NCBI GenBank assembly: GCA_009731375.1
Contig: BJOX01000126.1
Span: 158,418 to 207,401, forward strand
Reading direction: 5' to 3'
DNA: 48,984 nucleotides
From: Paulinella micropora
Taxonomy: Eukaryota; Cercozoa; Imbricatea; Euglyphida
The notes under the pieces are model-generated. The model was given only the letters and a program-made list of their open reading frames with translations, made no database searches and was not told where the DNA came from. Positions within the stretch are counted from its first letter, which is position 1, and each line of letters begins with the position of its first letter. Below are positions 37,200-48,785 of the stretch, piece by piece. The position numbers were made by a program, and so were the translations under genes.

Positions 37200-39091
37200 T
37201 GGCTCGAAACACACTCCGAGACAGACCCCACAACCCTCCACACCGCACTCTCACTAGTGCTCAACACCCCAACACCTCTACAACAACTACTCCTGCCCTC
37301 ACAACCTCACAAGACACACAACGTGTGCAACCCTCACCGTTGCAACCAAAACCCTCGCAAATGAAAGAGAAAGAGAAATGGAAAGCAAGTGAGAAACCGA
37401 CACCCACACCCCCTCAGAACTCTAGACAGACAAAGAACGAAACACCACAACCACTACATCCACTCCTAAGAGCCACACCACAGGCCCACCAACCACTCGC
37501 TGTACTGGGCTGAACTGGAAGGGAGAACAGTGTGGAATTAAGTTTGGACAGGGGGGAGTTGGGGCAAGGCAGGTGAGGCAGCAAAGAGGCTAGTGTATGC
37601 AGATTTGTGCGGTTATCATGCCCGTCAGGACCCCACTATTTCCAGCTATTGACCTAGCACAAGACCCTTCACGTCGCCCACGTCCTTCCCGTGATTATCC
37701 TTCAGAGAGTGAGATGATGAGCATACTGAGAGAGAGGGAGGGAAAGGGGGCGAGTGCACAGCGAATCTCGCAAAAAGATACGGCAAAACCCGTGAAGAAA
37801 AACTCGCTAAGTCCCGCAAATATCGGAGAAAAAGACTAGGAAAGTGTCGAAAAACCCAGTAAGAAAGGAGTTAGTACAGATTCACGGAATGACGCTGTAA
37901 TGCCAGGAAAGGAGGCACGGACCGGCGGGACCAGAGCTGGAAGAGAGACTGCTTTCATTGAGACTGTGGAGCGTGTAGGAGGGACGAGAGAGGGAAAGTC
38001 TTGGCACCCATCGCTTCTTCCACAAGGTCCGTCTCCTTTGGATAGAGTAGGAGACAGTGTAGAGTCACAGACAGAGCAGACAAGCGACACACACACACAC
38101 GAAACACCTGTGGGGAAGTGCAGTAAAAGAGACACAGGACACGGAAAGGTGATAAGCTTTGAAGACTTTAAGAGAATAAGTGAACAGCTGAACAACCTGT
38201 GTATTTTGGACGATGAAACGGGAGATGTCGTGATGATGACGAAGAAGGAAGGAGAGAGAATAGCTGAGGCAGATGGACTGTTGACAGATGTGTTTTGGGC
38301 TGTAAACGAGGTATTTCTAAAGCATGCAGCAGGCACACCACAAATCACAAGAGAAAGTCATAGAGAAACGAGCAGCTAAGAATATTCAAAGTGCGAAAGC
38401 TAAGGAAAGAGCTAAGTGGGAGTGTGAGTATAGACATAGCGAAGGACATCCAAGACCTGAGAAGACTGAAATAGCTAGGTTGCTATATGCGCTGATGAAG
38501 GGAGCAGAACCGATAGTGGTGAAAGAGTGTTTGTGTTACGACCCGGACGGCAAAGAGAACGAGTTTTACTCAGAACTGTTAGGAATAATAGACTATGGAA
38601 TACTCGACTTAGCTAAGAACCACGACAGTCAATTTGCTCTTTTTATCGTGCGATCGATGCCCCACCTTATGAAGATATGGCATGAGGTAGAAGCGAGAGG
38701 GGTCACACTGAACGCACATTTGCGCAAGTTACACTCAGGAGATGCATACAAGTTCTTCAGCCCAGAACAGGCAGCATTGAGGCAGAAGGAGTTTGACAGG
38801 AAGAGACGGGAGATAGACGGACACTCAGACATAGAGGAGGGTGACGAGTTTGATCCGGAAAACCTAGAACACTCTAGAACCTCTGAGGAGATGAAGTCAG
38901 GAATTCCCATAAGCTTCAGATCATACTGCGAAGCGCGAGAAGAGGTTGACTGGATGTATGAGGAGAGATTCGAGAAAGAAAGCAAGGACAGAGTCCAAAA
39001 GAAAGAGAATGAGGAGGAAGAGGAGCAAGATCACAATCTCACGGTAGACGATAGCGAGACGGTAGGACGCAAGAAAAATATGATAGTTCAA
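37199..39091 (+). pseudogene. Extra coding module between copia gag knuckle and protease
   Basis: About 1.9 kb with successive open frames: 37199-37513 (Pro/Thr/Gln-rich), 37597-37839, 37900-38379, then 38324-39091. The last two look like one helical protein shifted near 38330: SFEDFKRISEQLNNLCILDD …, then ARLLYALMKGAEPIVVKECL … and IIDYGILDLAKNHDSQFALF. No RT, protease or integrase motif lies here and no family is recognised. Most copia elements go straight from the knuckle to the protease, so this is an added domain or an unusually long Gag C-terminus. Confidence 0.55.
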
Positions 39092-39525
39092 GACAGCGGA
39101 TCGTCAGGGATATAGCATGTACACCGCACATCTTACACAATGTCCGAGAGATCTAACCCGTTAGCTTAGTCACCGGAAACGGAGAGAGTGTTGTGCGAAA
39201 CATGGGGGAAGCGCGGTTGACAAGAATAGATGGATCGGGAAAGCCAGTTTTGGTAAAGAAAGATATGTTGTTAGACAACAGGGTGCCAGTTAACATTATG
39301 TCTACTGGAAACATGGACCACAATCACCACAGATCTATCATTCACCAGAATGGGCAACTACTAATCCTAAAACACCCCATAAGGATTAAAGAGAGTGACG
39401 TGATCGTGAGGGGGAGACTAACGCCTGGCATGCTCTATCGCTGGGACAATGAAAAGGACAAACCCCTCAACATAAACGAACCTTACAACCCCAAAGTGAA
39501 AGAGAGGAAGAAGAAGACGGGGTAG
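39092..39525 (+). pseudogene. Copia protease region
   Basis: VQDSGSSGI (GAC at 39092) fits the aspartic protease active site D-S-G. The frame is stopped by TAG at 39113. A second frame (39193-39525) reads VNIMSTGNMDHNHHRSIIHQ and then LTPGMLYRW, which resembles the region between protease and the integrase zinc finger (…LLSVG.L… G.LY.). The enzyme would cut Gag-Pol; it is not functional here. Confidence 0.6.
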
Positions 39526-39617
39526 ACGGGGCGGGAATTCCCAAAAAGAGAGAGAGCGAGAGCAAGCAAGCGAGAGTAAGTGAGAACGAGGAAACCAGAG
39601 GCAGCGTTTTATATGCT

Positions 39618-40886
39618 ATGTATCCTGAGAAAGGTAAGAAGGGTCAACCGATTGACATTTACGTCATACATCAGTGTAGTGGTCATAAAGCATTACCAAA
39701 GACCTATGCATTAGGCAAGGCAATTGGTAGAAAAGTGACAGGAAGCGAGGATAGAGTTAGATTTTGTGAAGCATGTATGATGGGGAAAGCTAAAGTGTTA
39801 CCCCGATTTAAGGTTAATAGAATTAGGAGAGCGAGTTACCCTTGTGAGATTTTACATGTAGACACTTCCGGACCTTGGGCGGTCATGTCAATTCACGGTA
39901 AGTACTATAAATTTTGCGTTACAGACGATTACTCGGGGTACATCAAAGATTATTATTTACGTTACAAGAACGAGTTTATAGACTGTTTGAAGCAAGCGGT
40001 AGCGTGGTTTGAGAGGCAGACAGGGAAGAAAGTCAGACAGATCACTTGCGACAATGAGTTCGATGTCCCAACTGAAATTATAGAGTTGTGGAAACCCCTA
40101 CAATTCATTTGGAAGACTAGTGCTCCAGGTGATAAAGATGTCAACCCCATAGCTGAGAAGGTCAACGACATCACAGCCGGACCAGCCCGGGCCATGCGAT
40201 ACGAGGATAACTTGCCACCCCAGTTTTGGGCGGAAATGGAACACACAGCCACAACCTTGCACAACATTCTACCAGCCACGACAGGATCTAGGAAAGGAAC
40301 CTCACCTTTTGAGCAATGTCTAGGCTACAAGCCAGCTATCCGACAACTTAAGCCTATAGGATGTTTAGGTGTAATGTATTTAGGAAAGCAGGTAGGCAAA
40401 GGCAACTATAGGGGAAAGCGCGTGATGTTACTTGGATACGATGTATTTAAGGAACTATACCGAGTTTGGGATGGTCGTAAGGTCATCACAAATGTGCGTA
40501 ATGTACGCTTTAACCCCAATGTAGTTGGTAAGGATGCTCACCCACCCAGAGAAGTTAGATGGGACGACGAGGAATCTGAGGGGGAGAGTAGTGACACCGT
40601 ACAGTTAGAACAGCCGTTAGACGAACCCGAACTTAAAGATGAGGGGGAGTTAGACAAACATGAGGAGTTACAGGAAGAAAAAGACTTTCACCGTCCAGAT
40701 TCCGGTCTCCCATCAGAGTCGAAGGTAGAACTAGCTGACGACAAGGATGATGGGGTAACACCTGTCACATCGTTAGAGGCGCAAAGCCCCGAAGCAGACC
40801 ACCCTAGTAGGAGGTACGTAGAGGGAGGTGCGCCCACTAAGGGCCTCACTTGGGAGCAAGTGACAAAATCACATCAGCTAACATAG
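39618..40886 (+). pseudogene. Copia integrase
   Basis: 422 open codons. An HHCC zinc-binding motif (HQCSGHKALP… and FCEACMMGKAK) is followed by the catalytic triad Asp (VDTSGPW, 39861), Asp (TCDNEFD, 40050) and Glu (IAEKVND, 40155), with exact DD35E spacing. The usual DNG around the second Asp is DNE. A copia-type tail (GYKPAIRQLKPIGCLGVMYL, …VMLLGYD) and an acidic linker follow. The domain itself is undamaged, but the frame is cut off from protease and from RT by shifts at about 39530-39615 and 40860. Confidence 0.85.
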
Positions 40887-42652
40887 TGAGAGGGAAACGA
40901 GAAGCAAAGGTTAGGACACCAGTTACACAAACACCTCCAGAAAAGAAGGCAGCAGTAAAAGCAGCTACATTGACAGGAGAGAGAGTTAGTGTGCCGGGAG
41001 TAGCTTTCGGAGAAGAATGGGCAAAGGAAGAATATGGAGAAAACTGGCAATCAGTTAAGAGAGAAAGAAAATTCTTAGGACCATGCGAGAAGGGAGAGAA
41101 ACTTAAAGTCCGTAAGATGCCTAAGCCCAGTCACTTCGTAGCCTTTGACGATGGTCAAGTAGAAAAGATGTTAGATAGCGAAATTAGAAAATATCGGATA
41201 GATAGGATAAGACCCGTCGGAGAACTAGAGCATCCCGAGATGTCCGCAGAAAGTATCGTAGAGGATCAAACCACTGCGTTACTGTACCTGACATTGAAGG
41301 TACCAAAGGCAATCGTTGATGAGGGATTGACTGCGAAAGATTTGAAAGCAGGAATGGATAAAGAAATCGAAGCTCTAAAGTCTTTTAACACTTACGCGTG
41401 GGTAAGCCCTAAGGAAGCGAAAGAAAAAGGAGTAAAAGTAGTGAGATCAACGTGGGTACATGAAGTCAAACTAGACGAAAAGGGACGTAAGTTCATTAAG
41501 TCAAGGTTAGCTTTACGGGGAGTTATGCTAGAGCCAGGAGTTAGCTAAAACCCAGATCAATTGTTCGTACCCTGCGCCGCGCATCGCTCATTACTCTTTT
41601 TGTCTAAGCTTGCAGCATGGCATGGACATAAGCTATACGGCATACACTTCAAAATTCCTTATCTAAATGCACGAATGCATGATCCTGTTTATGCTTACGC
41701 ACCAGATGGGATAGACAGTGAAAAGCATGAAGGCATGATATGGAGAGTAGATGGAGCTCTGTATGGCGCGCCGCAAGCTGGTAGGAGATGGTATGAGATC
41801 TTAGCCCCTACGTTAGAGGAATTAGGATTCAGGTTACTAGACTCTGACTTATGTATGGTCGTTGAAAAAGACAAGCCGATAAGAGATGCTATCATTGGTA
41901 TTTTCTATGTAGATGATCTTATTTTCTCAGCCCCTAACGAACAAGCGTATGACCGTTTCGCTAGTAATCTAGAAAAGTTTTATCCTCTTAAGCGTTTGGG
42001 AGTGGCTAAGGAGTTTAAAGGGATAGAGATAGTTCAGGAAGGAGGACGCATTTTATTACATCAGAATAAGTATCAGAAACAGATTTTAAAGGATGTAGGA
42101 TATGCCGATGTTAGACCAGTTAGTACTCCTAGTAAACCCATGGCAGAGACAAGCGCACTTAGAAAGCATTCAATTCCTAGTCTGGTAGGTAAACTTTTGT
42201 TTCTAACTAAGATGACACGTCCAGATGCAGATCAAGCACTGAATGCAGCTAGCGTGATGCAAACAGTAAATCCAGGACTTGCCTATGCTTTACTAGGTAG
42301 GATCTTCAGATATCTGAAAAGTTCGTATTGCGGTATTGCATTTCACGGACCGAAATCGTCACAAGAAGGAAGGACGTACCCCAAGATTACTATGTGGCCA
42401 GATGCTGCGCATAAGGTCTGTAAGAAAACCGGAAAGTCACGTACGGGTTATGTAGTGCTTTGGGGTGGAGACCCGGTAGCTTGGTTATCGAAACGACAGA
42501 CTAGAACTGCACTAAGTTCTAATAATGCGGAAATTTTTGCAGCAGCAGAGTGCATACGAGAGGGATTTGCTATCAGACACATCACAGAAGAGTTAGGTAT
42601 AGCACAGAAAGGGCCTATAGAGCTTATGAAGATAATACACAGACTGTCTTAG
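40850..42652 (+). pseudogene. Copia reverse transcriptase
   Basis: One frame from about 40850, interrupted by TAA at 41546 and continuing to TAG 42650. It has the RT start typical of copia (TWVHEVKLDEKGRKFIKSRL), GALYGAPQAGRRWYE, and catalytic YVDD (41906-41917, FYVDDLIFS). It runs into the RNase H region (KVCKKTGKSRTGYVVLWGGD, ALSSNNAE). The TAA stands where copia elements have an aromatic residue before NPDQLFVP, so one base change explains it. The catalytic Asp pair of RT is intact, but the gene is broken. Confidence 0.88.
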
Positions 42653-42855
42653 CAGCAGAAAGGGAAATGTCAGGACCACGTACTAAACACTTACCCTTAG
42701 AGCTGCATTTCATTCATCATGCACAGAGAGACAATGAGATTAAGTTTGTAAAGGTAGGAACTAAGAAACAAATTGCAGACATACTAACCAAACATGTTCC
42801 GAAAGATCACTTCGAATATCTCGTTAGTAAATTTATGGTAACACTTGATCCATAA
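42625..42855 (+). pseudogene. Copia RNase H C-terminal part
   Basis: After a one-base shift near 42627 the next frame carries the typical end of copia RNase H: RTKHLPLELHFIHHAQRDNE, KQIADILTKHVPKDHFEYLV, stop TAA at 42853. It completes the Pol order and fixes the element's 3' boundary; only non-coding sequence and the polypurine tract follow. Confidence 0.85.
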
Positions 42856-43405
42856 TTTTACATGTTTACTCACACAAATTTACGCAACTTATGTTATTCT
42901 TTTGTGAGTTTTCTCTCTATGAAGTGTGCAGGAAGTATTTTGCGCAGGTAGTTGAGCGGAGTCTTTTAGACTCGTTCCCGTCGAAGTGTAAGTCGAGCGC
43001 GAATGCGAAGCGCGTGGTTCAGACCATCATCAGTCGCATTGTGACAAGAGCGGGAAGGACACGAGTCATCGGACCCGACCGTACTTCGCGTAGTTTTGTA
43101 TTGGAGGAATGGCGGAATTAACTAATTATATTGGACTCAAGGAGTCAATGATGTAATGCAGTTTACGTAATGATATGATCAAACTTCAACGACCTACTGC
43201 TAATGTTTTAATCGTATCGAGATGCCATCGCGGCAAAGAAGCAAAGGCAGGTGGACTGGAAAAGAATGGCGATTATTCAGTTTTGTGACTCAACAATCAT
43301 TTCATTTTATACTTGAAATGATGGCCATTTATCGCATCGTAATAGTTATTAATTGTAGATGTGTTAATTGATAATTTGCTCATTGACATAGAACTAAGGG
43401 GGAGC
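42856..43405 (+). other. Copia 3' untranslated region and polypurine tract
   Basis: About 550 bp with no motif-bearing ORF. AACTAAGGGGGAG at about 43391-43404 is the polypurine tract that primes plus-strand synthesis and abuts the 3' LTR. Confidence 0.7.
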
Positions 43406-43751
43406 GTTGGTAGGATAACTACGTTTACTATTAGCAATTGCTTTGTGACTGGTAAGTAATTTATTCGTATAGTCGAATGACCATATAGTTCTAGTCAATA
43501 ATTGTAACGGACGTAACGGACTATATTTGCACTTCAGGATTGGATAATAACAATTGTGTAATTATTACAGTTGTCACTCAGTGAGGACTTTATTTTAGTT
43601 TCGTTATTACCTTTGAGTTTGTCAGTTCTGCTATCTACGTGCGGATTAAAAGTGTCGATTGGTATCGTGGCTTCTAACGGAGTCTCTCAGCAAACCGGCG
43701 TGTAAGGTATTAGGTCCGTGAGTGACAGGGTATTTACCTAATCAACTGTTA
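43406..43751 (+). repeat. 3' LTR of copia element
   Basis: Starts GTTGGTAGGATAAC and ends CCTAATCAACTGTTA. Several indels relative to the 5' copy, so the insertion is old. Confidence 0.88.
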
Positions 43752-46700
43752 CCAGTGACTTTAATACAGAACCCCAAGTTTAACAGAGAACTGAATCACG
43801 CTAACTTGACTTGAACGTCATATTGACTCAGCCCTAAGTCATCACTTCGAAACCATAGATGATATGCCAGTGATAGTAGTAAGCATGTTACCTCAAGTTA
43901 ATAAAGTTTGTCACAGTGAAATCGGGGCGCAAATCTGCGCCTGGCGTTTGAACTCTCAGCTTGAAAATATATCTAAGTTTTTTACAATATACTTTTTTGA
44001 CTTTCGGAAGTTTACTACATGAAGTGACTAATATTAATACAGATATTGGCCGAACTACTCCCCACACAAAAGATCATGTTTTGGGTCAGGCAGAGCTGAG
44101 ATGTAGTAGATGTAGTTAGAGGATGTTTGGGCCCGCAGCCGGTGCATGTGTAGTATCAGAAGCATTCACCTGGATACAATATTTTTGTTTAGCGTAAGTC
44201 TCACTGAACTCAATGACTGGAAGGCGCACACTGACTGAGAGAAGCTCTGGGTGCGCAGACATGATGTTGAAAAAAATTAAAAAGGCAATTTCCACTTTCG
44301 TACTAACTTGAAAAATAGTAATGAAAATTCCTACTCGTGAAAAAAAGTAGTTGGTGCCACCCTGTTTTCAGTTTCATATTTAAGTCACTTCCAGCTAAGC
44401 TATGACATCCAGTGGTTTTCACAGTCGGATCGCTTCAACAACACTTGATTCATTAATCTGTTGCGTAGTACTGATAGCAATTTTACAATTGGTATCGATG
44501 TTTTTATTGCCATTCAAGTGAAGTTGAAAACTAGATCCACAAATAAGATTGTATCCACAAATGTGGATCTCACTGTGCCCGAGTAAGGGTTAATATAATT
44601 GATTATGTTAGTCAGTATGGTCCGGCATATATGATGTGTGTCGTTAGAGCCATTACTTATATTGTCTATCGGATGCCGGCCGGCATCCTCCGGTGCCGCC
44701 CTGCATCCACTTTTTAGTGACTAATTTTTAAAAAATTCTCCCACTGTTTTTGTAAAAAAAAAACTCTAGTAAAATGTAGGAAAAGTCCCTAGAAATCGAC
44801 TGGTAAAATTTCAGCTCAGTCCAGTCGAAGGTATTTTTTTATTTTTTCAAAGTGCTCCCACGGGAAGTCATTTTTTGAGCGAAAAAATGGTGGAAGGTAG
44901 TGTATCTCTGCGTTGTGTTTGTGGTCAAGAGTTAATTTTACGAGGTGTGGAATTGGAAATAATAATTTTTGGTATTTATAGTTGCATACATATCAAGAAC
45001 AACAAAATATCTTGAGTGTCTCTGTTTTTCTTGTTGGTTGCATCCACACACAAAATTTCTTCTCTGTTTCATGTTTTCGAAAGCATGCCCCTCGTAGGCA
45101 GAATGGAATTACAGCTTCATAGAGCTAGAAAAAACATGAATAGATATTTAGATTCAATAAATGTGCAAAGAAGGAGAGGAGAGCAGAGCAAAAGAAAGCA
45201 AGAGGGTTTATAAGTATCTGAAGTTAGAAAAATTTTGAGTTTCTGAGACTGAGAGAGGTGAGACAATATGATTACGTACATACACACCTTACACACCTTA
45301 CATACATACAGGCATACATACATACACACTTACATACCAATCGATTTCATACCTAGATACATACATACATGTACGCATACATGCCTACACATGTACACAC
45401 AGACAAACAAATAATCTAATTCAATCTTTTGAAGCCTTCTCTCACGACACACATATTTACTGTATACATAGGCTACATAAACATTTGCCAGCTCACCTAA
45501 ACAACCTCATATTCTGTTATGTCTATCTGTGTCTTTCGATTTGTTGGTTGTGTTGTGTGTGCAGAGAACTCTAGTCAATAAGTCATACATTTTGTGTGTT
45601 TTTGTTGCTTGTTATTTTCTAATCGTTTTCACTTTTATTGCATTTCAAGCAATATACAGTTTTTGAAACATTTCTTTCAATCACAACTATGTTATGGTTG
45701 CACATGCACGTAAACATAACTCTATATGTGTGTTCCATACCAGAATCACAAAGAAAAATACAGAGAATACACAGTTTTTGGAAGGAATAATATGTACAAT
45801 TACACATAAAATTACATGTTCTACGAAATTCATGCAATCTTCATGTATGTTATGTATGTACATTTGTGTGTTAAAATGTTTTGAAGCTGGCTCTAGGTTT
45901 TCGTTCTTGGAGTTGCCTTGAGTGCTTCAAAAGGTATGTTGTTTTCCTTTCAACTTCCTCATAGATGCTTCAAGTGTTTTTTTAGGTTTACTAGCTGGTT
46001 TTGCTCCCTTCTTGGAAGAGGTTTCATTTGTTGTCTTGCTCTCTCCGTCTGTATGTAGCTAGTTTATAGGCTAGAGATATTAAAAAATGTGCACAGGTTT
46101 TGTTTTTTATGTTTACTTATTTGAAAAGAAAGTTTTATTTTTCAAAATTATTGTAGTAGTATTTATTTATCTCATTATTATTATGTCTTTCCTACACTAT
46201 TTGACCTCCATATATTTGAGTATATCTTTTTTTGTGCTTACACATCATCAGTCCCCACCACCTTTTGCAAACACAGTTGATTAGCCATAGTTTAGTTGAG
46301 CTTATTTTTCATTTATTCATGTGTTCAAAAACGTGCTTTTTTGTTTCGCTTCAGTGTCATATATCATCAAGTTTCATGCTTCTAATTTGCAGCCTAAATA
46401 TGAGAATACTTTTTACAGAATTACATAAAAAAATTATGACGGGGCATACAGCGGCCCCAGTTGTCATTGTTTTTCGCCTGTACGATGAAAAAAATATATT
46501 TTATTGAAATAATAATAGTTTAAAGTATGTGATGCCACGCGGCATCAGCCTAAAAATGACTATGACTCAAGTGTGAGTCGGACACTGTTAGAGGTTACTA
46601 GATTTTAATAATTCTAACAAATTTTCATTGATTTTGATACCGGAAATCAAAGGTTTAATATTAATATTGAAAAAAAAATTTTAAAAAAAATTATTTTTTA

Positions 46701-46900
46701 ACCACTTAAAACAACTTGAAGTATTGATGCCGCCCGGCATCCAGACACAGGCACATAGACAATATCCGGCCCAGCCAGTATTTGCGCGCCTTCCCTGGCC
46801 CGGGCGCCTTTTTCTCACTAAAGTTCTACTGCTGACCTCAGCATTTCATAGCTGGTTTATTGCAGATTATTAAATTAGTCTAACAGTATGATATGCGTAC
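43752..46900. other. AT-rich region without a convincing gene
   Basis: Frames are short and low in coding character; one of 65 codons at 45016-45213 is the longest with mixed composition. Contains a CATA-type patch (45278-45385). Three GATGCC…GGCATC palindromes (44672-44687, 46531-46546, 46726-46741) and the inverted phrase ATATTGTCTAT (about 44660-44669 versus 46755-46765) may mark the ends of a 2.1-kb inverted-repeat element. Confidence 0.5.
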
Positions 46901-47074
46901 CAGCACAAGAGAAAGTTCAACCTTCCAAGGATTCCTAACCCTCCCTACTGCCCCCCCCCCCTCAAAAAAAGGGAAAAATTTGGAACTTGAAAGTTGGAAA
47001 AGTTGGGAAAGTTACTGAGAGGCACCACCGGTAGAAGTAGTAAATTAAGGATAACCTTGATAGGAAAGCAGTTT

Positions 47075-47190
47075 GTTCAACACCACCCAGATTTCATGGT
47101 TATAGTTTATGAATTTACTGCCTGAAAAGCCTGATATGCAGTGGCACCGTTAGGCTTTCACCCAGAACGGAAATCTGGGTGGTGTAGAAC
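47075..47190. repeat. 116-bp foldback element with 21-bp inverted ends
   Basis: GTTCAACACCACCCAGATTTC (47075-47095) and its reverse complement with one mismatch (47170-47190) enclose 74 bp. It has the size and form of a small MITE or a stable hairpin. No target duplication was clear. Confidence 0.65.
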
Positions 47191-47650
47191 GGACCTTAGG
47201 AAAAAGGGAATGTTAGGGTGGTGAAGGTATGTGTGTGGCTTGAAAACGTCCACGTTTCTAAGCAAGTATTCCTAGCTGTTCCATAAAGTCTCTAATATTG
47301 TGCGATCTGTGCGATTACCAAATGTCGAGCATGGTTTACAACAGACCAGCTTCAGCACTGTGCAGCTTTCCTGTGCGTATGCCAGGATCATTGATACCGT
47401 TGATTGACTCTTTGCTAGTGTTTGCGTCCTTGATAGTCCCCATATTTGATCATATCAAAGTTCTTTCCCCTGTGGTGACTTCATTATTCACCTGCTGATG
47501 GGCAACCTGTCCCTCAACTTCAGGCGGATGGACGCACACGGCTGCCTGGAATCACATGGGGACGATTATTAGCAAAAACAAAAATTTTTGCCGTAATTCC
47601 CGTGAAATTTGAGCAAAACTACATCGCCATTCTCAGTGATTACTGCTGCC

Positions 47651-47765
47651 TCACCAGTCTGCAAATGCCCGCTCTAACACTGTTCGGTTGTCCTGCATGC
47701 GTGTCAGCAGCATTTCCACGAAGCGGACGTGTGTCACATTCGCCCGGATCGTCAGGTCCGTAAAG
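47651..47765 (-). CDS. Last coding exon of a reverse-strand host gene
   Basis: On the reverse strand the acceptor CTATCAG (from 47766) follows a long CT tract (the GA repeat at 47780-47890), a natural polypyrimidine tract. The exon has one base plus [20 protein letters not shown] and [17 protein letters not shown], then TGA. The single leading base completes the codon left by the exon at 48318-48394. The composition is clearly protein-like; the family is not recognised. Confidence 0.55.
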
Positions 47766-47777
47766 CTGATAGAGAGA

Positions 47778-47781
47778 CAAC

Positions 47782-47813
<32 letters not shown>

Positions 47814-47883
47814 GGGAGGGAGAGAGAGAGAGAGGGAGAGAGAGAGAGGGAGAGAGAGGGAGAGAGAGAGGGAAGGAGGGGGA

Positions 47884-47915
<32 letters not shown>
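47778..47915. repeat. (GA)n/(GGGA)n and (GAAA)n microsatellite
   Basis: GA and GAGGGA repeats followed by GAAA repeats; intronic to the reverse-strand gene if the two exons are joined. Confidence 0.95.
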
Positions 47916-48173
47916 GATGAATGAATGAACGAAAAAATGGTAAAGAAGAAAAACACTTTAGTAAGATACATTTGCTAGCATTGAGTAAATACAGAGCAGA
48001 CGGGTCAGTGAAATCAACCTCGTAATGAGGTGTGAAGTCAGTCACATTAGCTGGCTGACTTCGCGATCGCACAAAATACTTCAGTAAACTTATCGGTCAC
48101 AATCATGCATGTGGACATATAATGTACAGAGAGCCTGATACGACTGATTTTGCGGCCAACAACATAGAATATT

Positions 48174-48238
48174 AGTATACATACATACATAAATACATAC
48201 ATACATACATACATACATACATACATACATACATACGA
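48174..48238. repeat. (CATA)n microsatellite
   Basis: Short CATA array within the 552-bp candidate intron (47766-48317). Confidence 0.95.
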
Positions 48239-48317
48239 TTACATACAATCCATCTGGATCCATCATAAATCGATCAGACAGTTACTTTATCATCCATCAA
48301 TATGTGAAGGTGGTTAC

Positions 48318-48394
48318 GGGGCCGGTGCGTTGCCATAAGCTAGCCCCACACGCGCCACCACGTTTGAGACTTCCCAGGCAGGACCGCCTACCGC
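48318..48394 (-). CDS. Penultimate exon of the reverse-strand host gene
   Basis: Reverse strand: acceptor CATCCACAG (from 48395), then 25 codons reading AVGGPAWEVSNVVARVGLAY and GNAPA, plus two bases, then donor GTAACC (to 48312). Donor phase 2 matches the acceptor phase at 47765, giving Pro at the join. Phase agreement and clean composition support it, but no family is recognised and upstream exons were not found before the GATA array. Confidence 0.45.
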
Positions 48395-48507
48395 CTGTGG
48401 ATGATAGATGGGAGATGCGTGGACAGACAAGAGCCGAATAGAGGTAGATTGACGGTGGTGGATGAGCAGAGACATAGGGTTTCAGGCATATAGATATAAA
48501 TAGAATT

Positions 48508-48726
48508 ATGGATGGATTGATGGATAGATAGTTGGATGGATAGATAGATAGACAGACAGGCCGATTGACAGACAGATAAATAGACAGATAGATAGATACA
48601 TAGATAGATGGATAGATAGATAGATAGATGGATAGATGGATAGATAGATAGATAGATAGATGGATAGATGGATAGATAGATAGATAGATAGATAGATGGA
48701 TAGATAGATAGATGGATAGATAGATG

Positions 48727-48785
<59 letters not shown>
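48508..48785. repeat. (GATA)n array with GGAT and GACA variants
   Basis: About 280 bp of GATA/GGATA/GACA repeats; the remaining 200 bp of the window is unique sequence with no ORF of note. Confidence 0.95.

Larger units (their letters stand above)
34858..43751 (+). mobile_element. Degenerate Ty1/copia LTR retrotransposon (8.9 kb)
   Basis: LTR-like repeats at 34858-35209 and 43406-43751 share CTATCTACGTGCGGATTAAA and many other blocks, at roughly 85-90% identity with indels. The internal order gag, protease, integrase, reverse transcriptase, RNase H is the copia order (integrase before RT). The polypurine tract AACTAAGGGGGAG lies just before the 3' LTR. The coding region is broken by at least seven frameshifts or stops, so it is inactive and older than the gypsy element. 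It is longer than typical copia elements because of an extra module between gag and protease. Confidence 0.9.
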
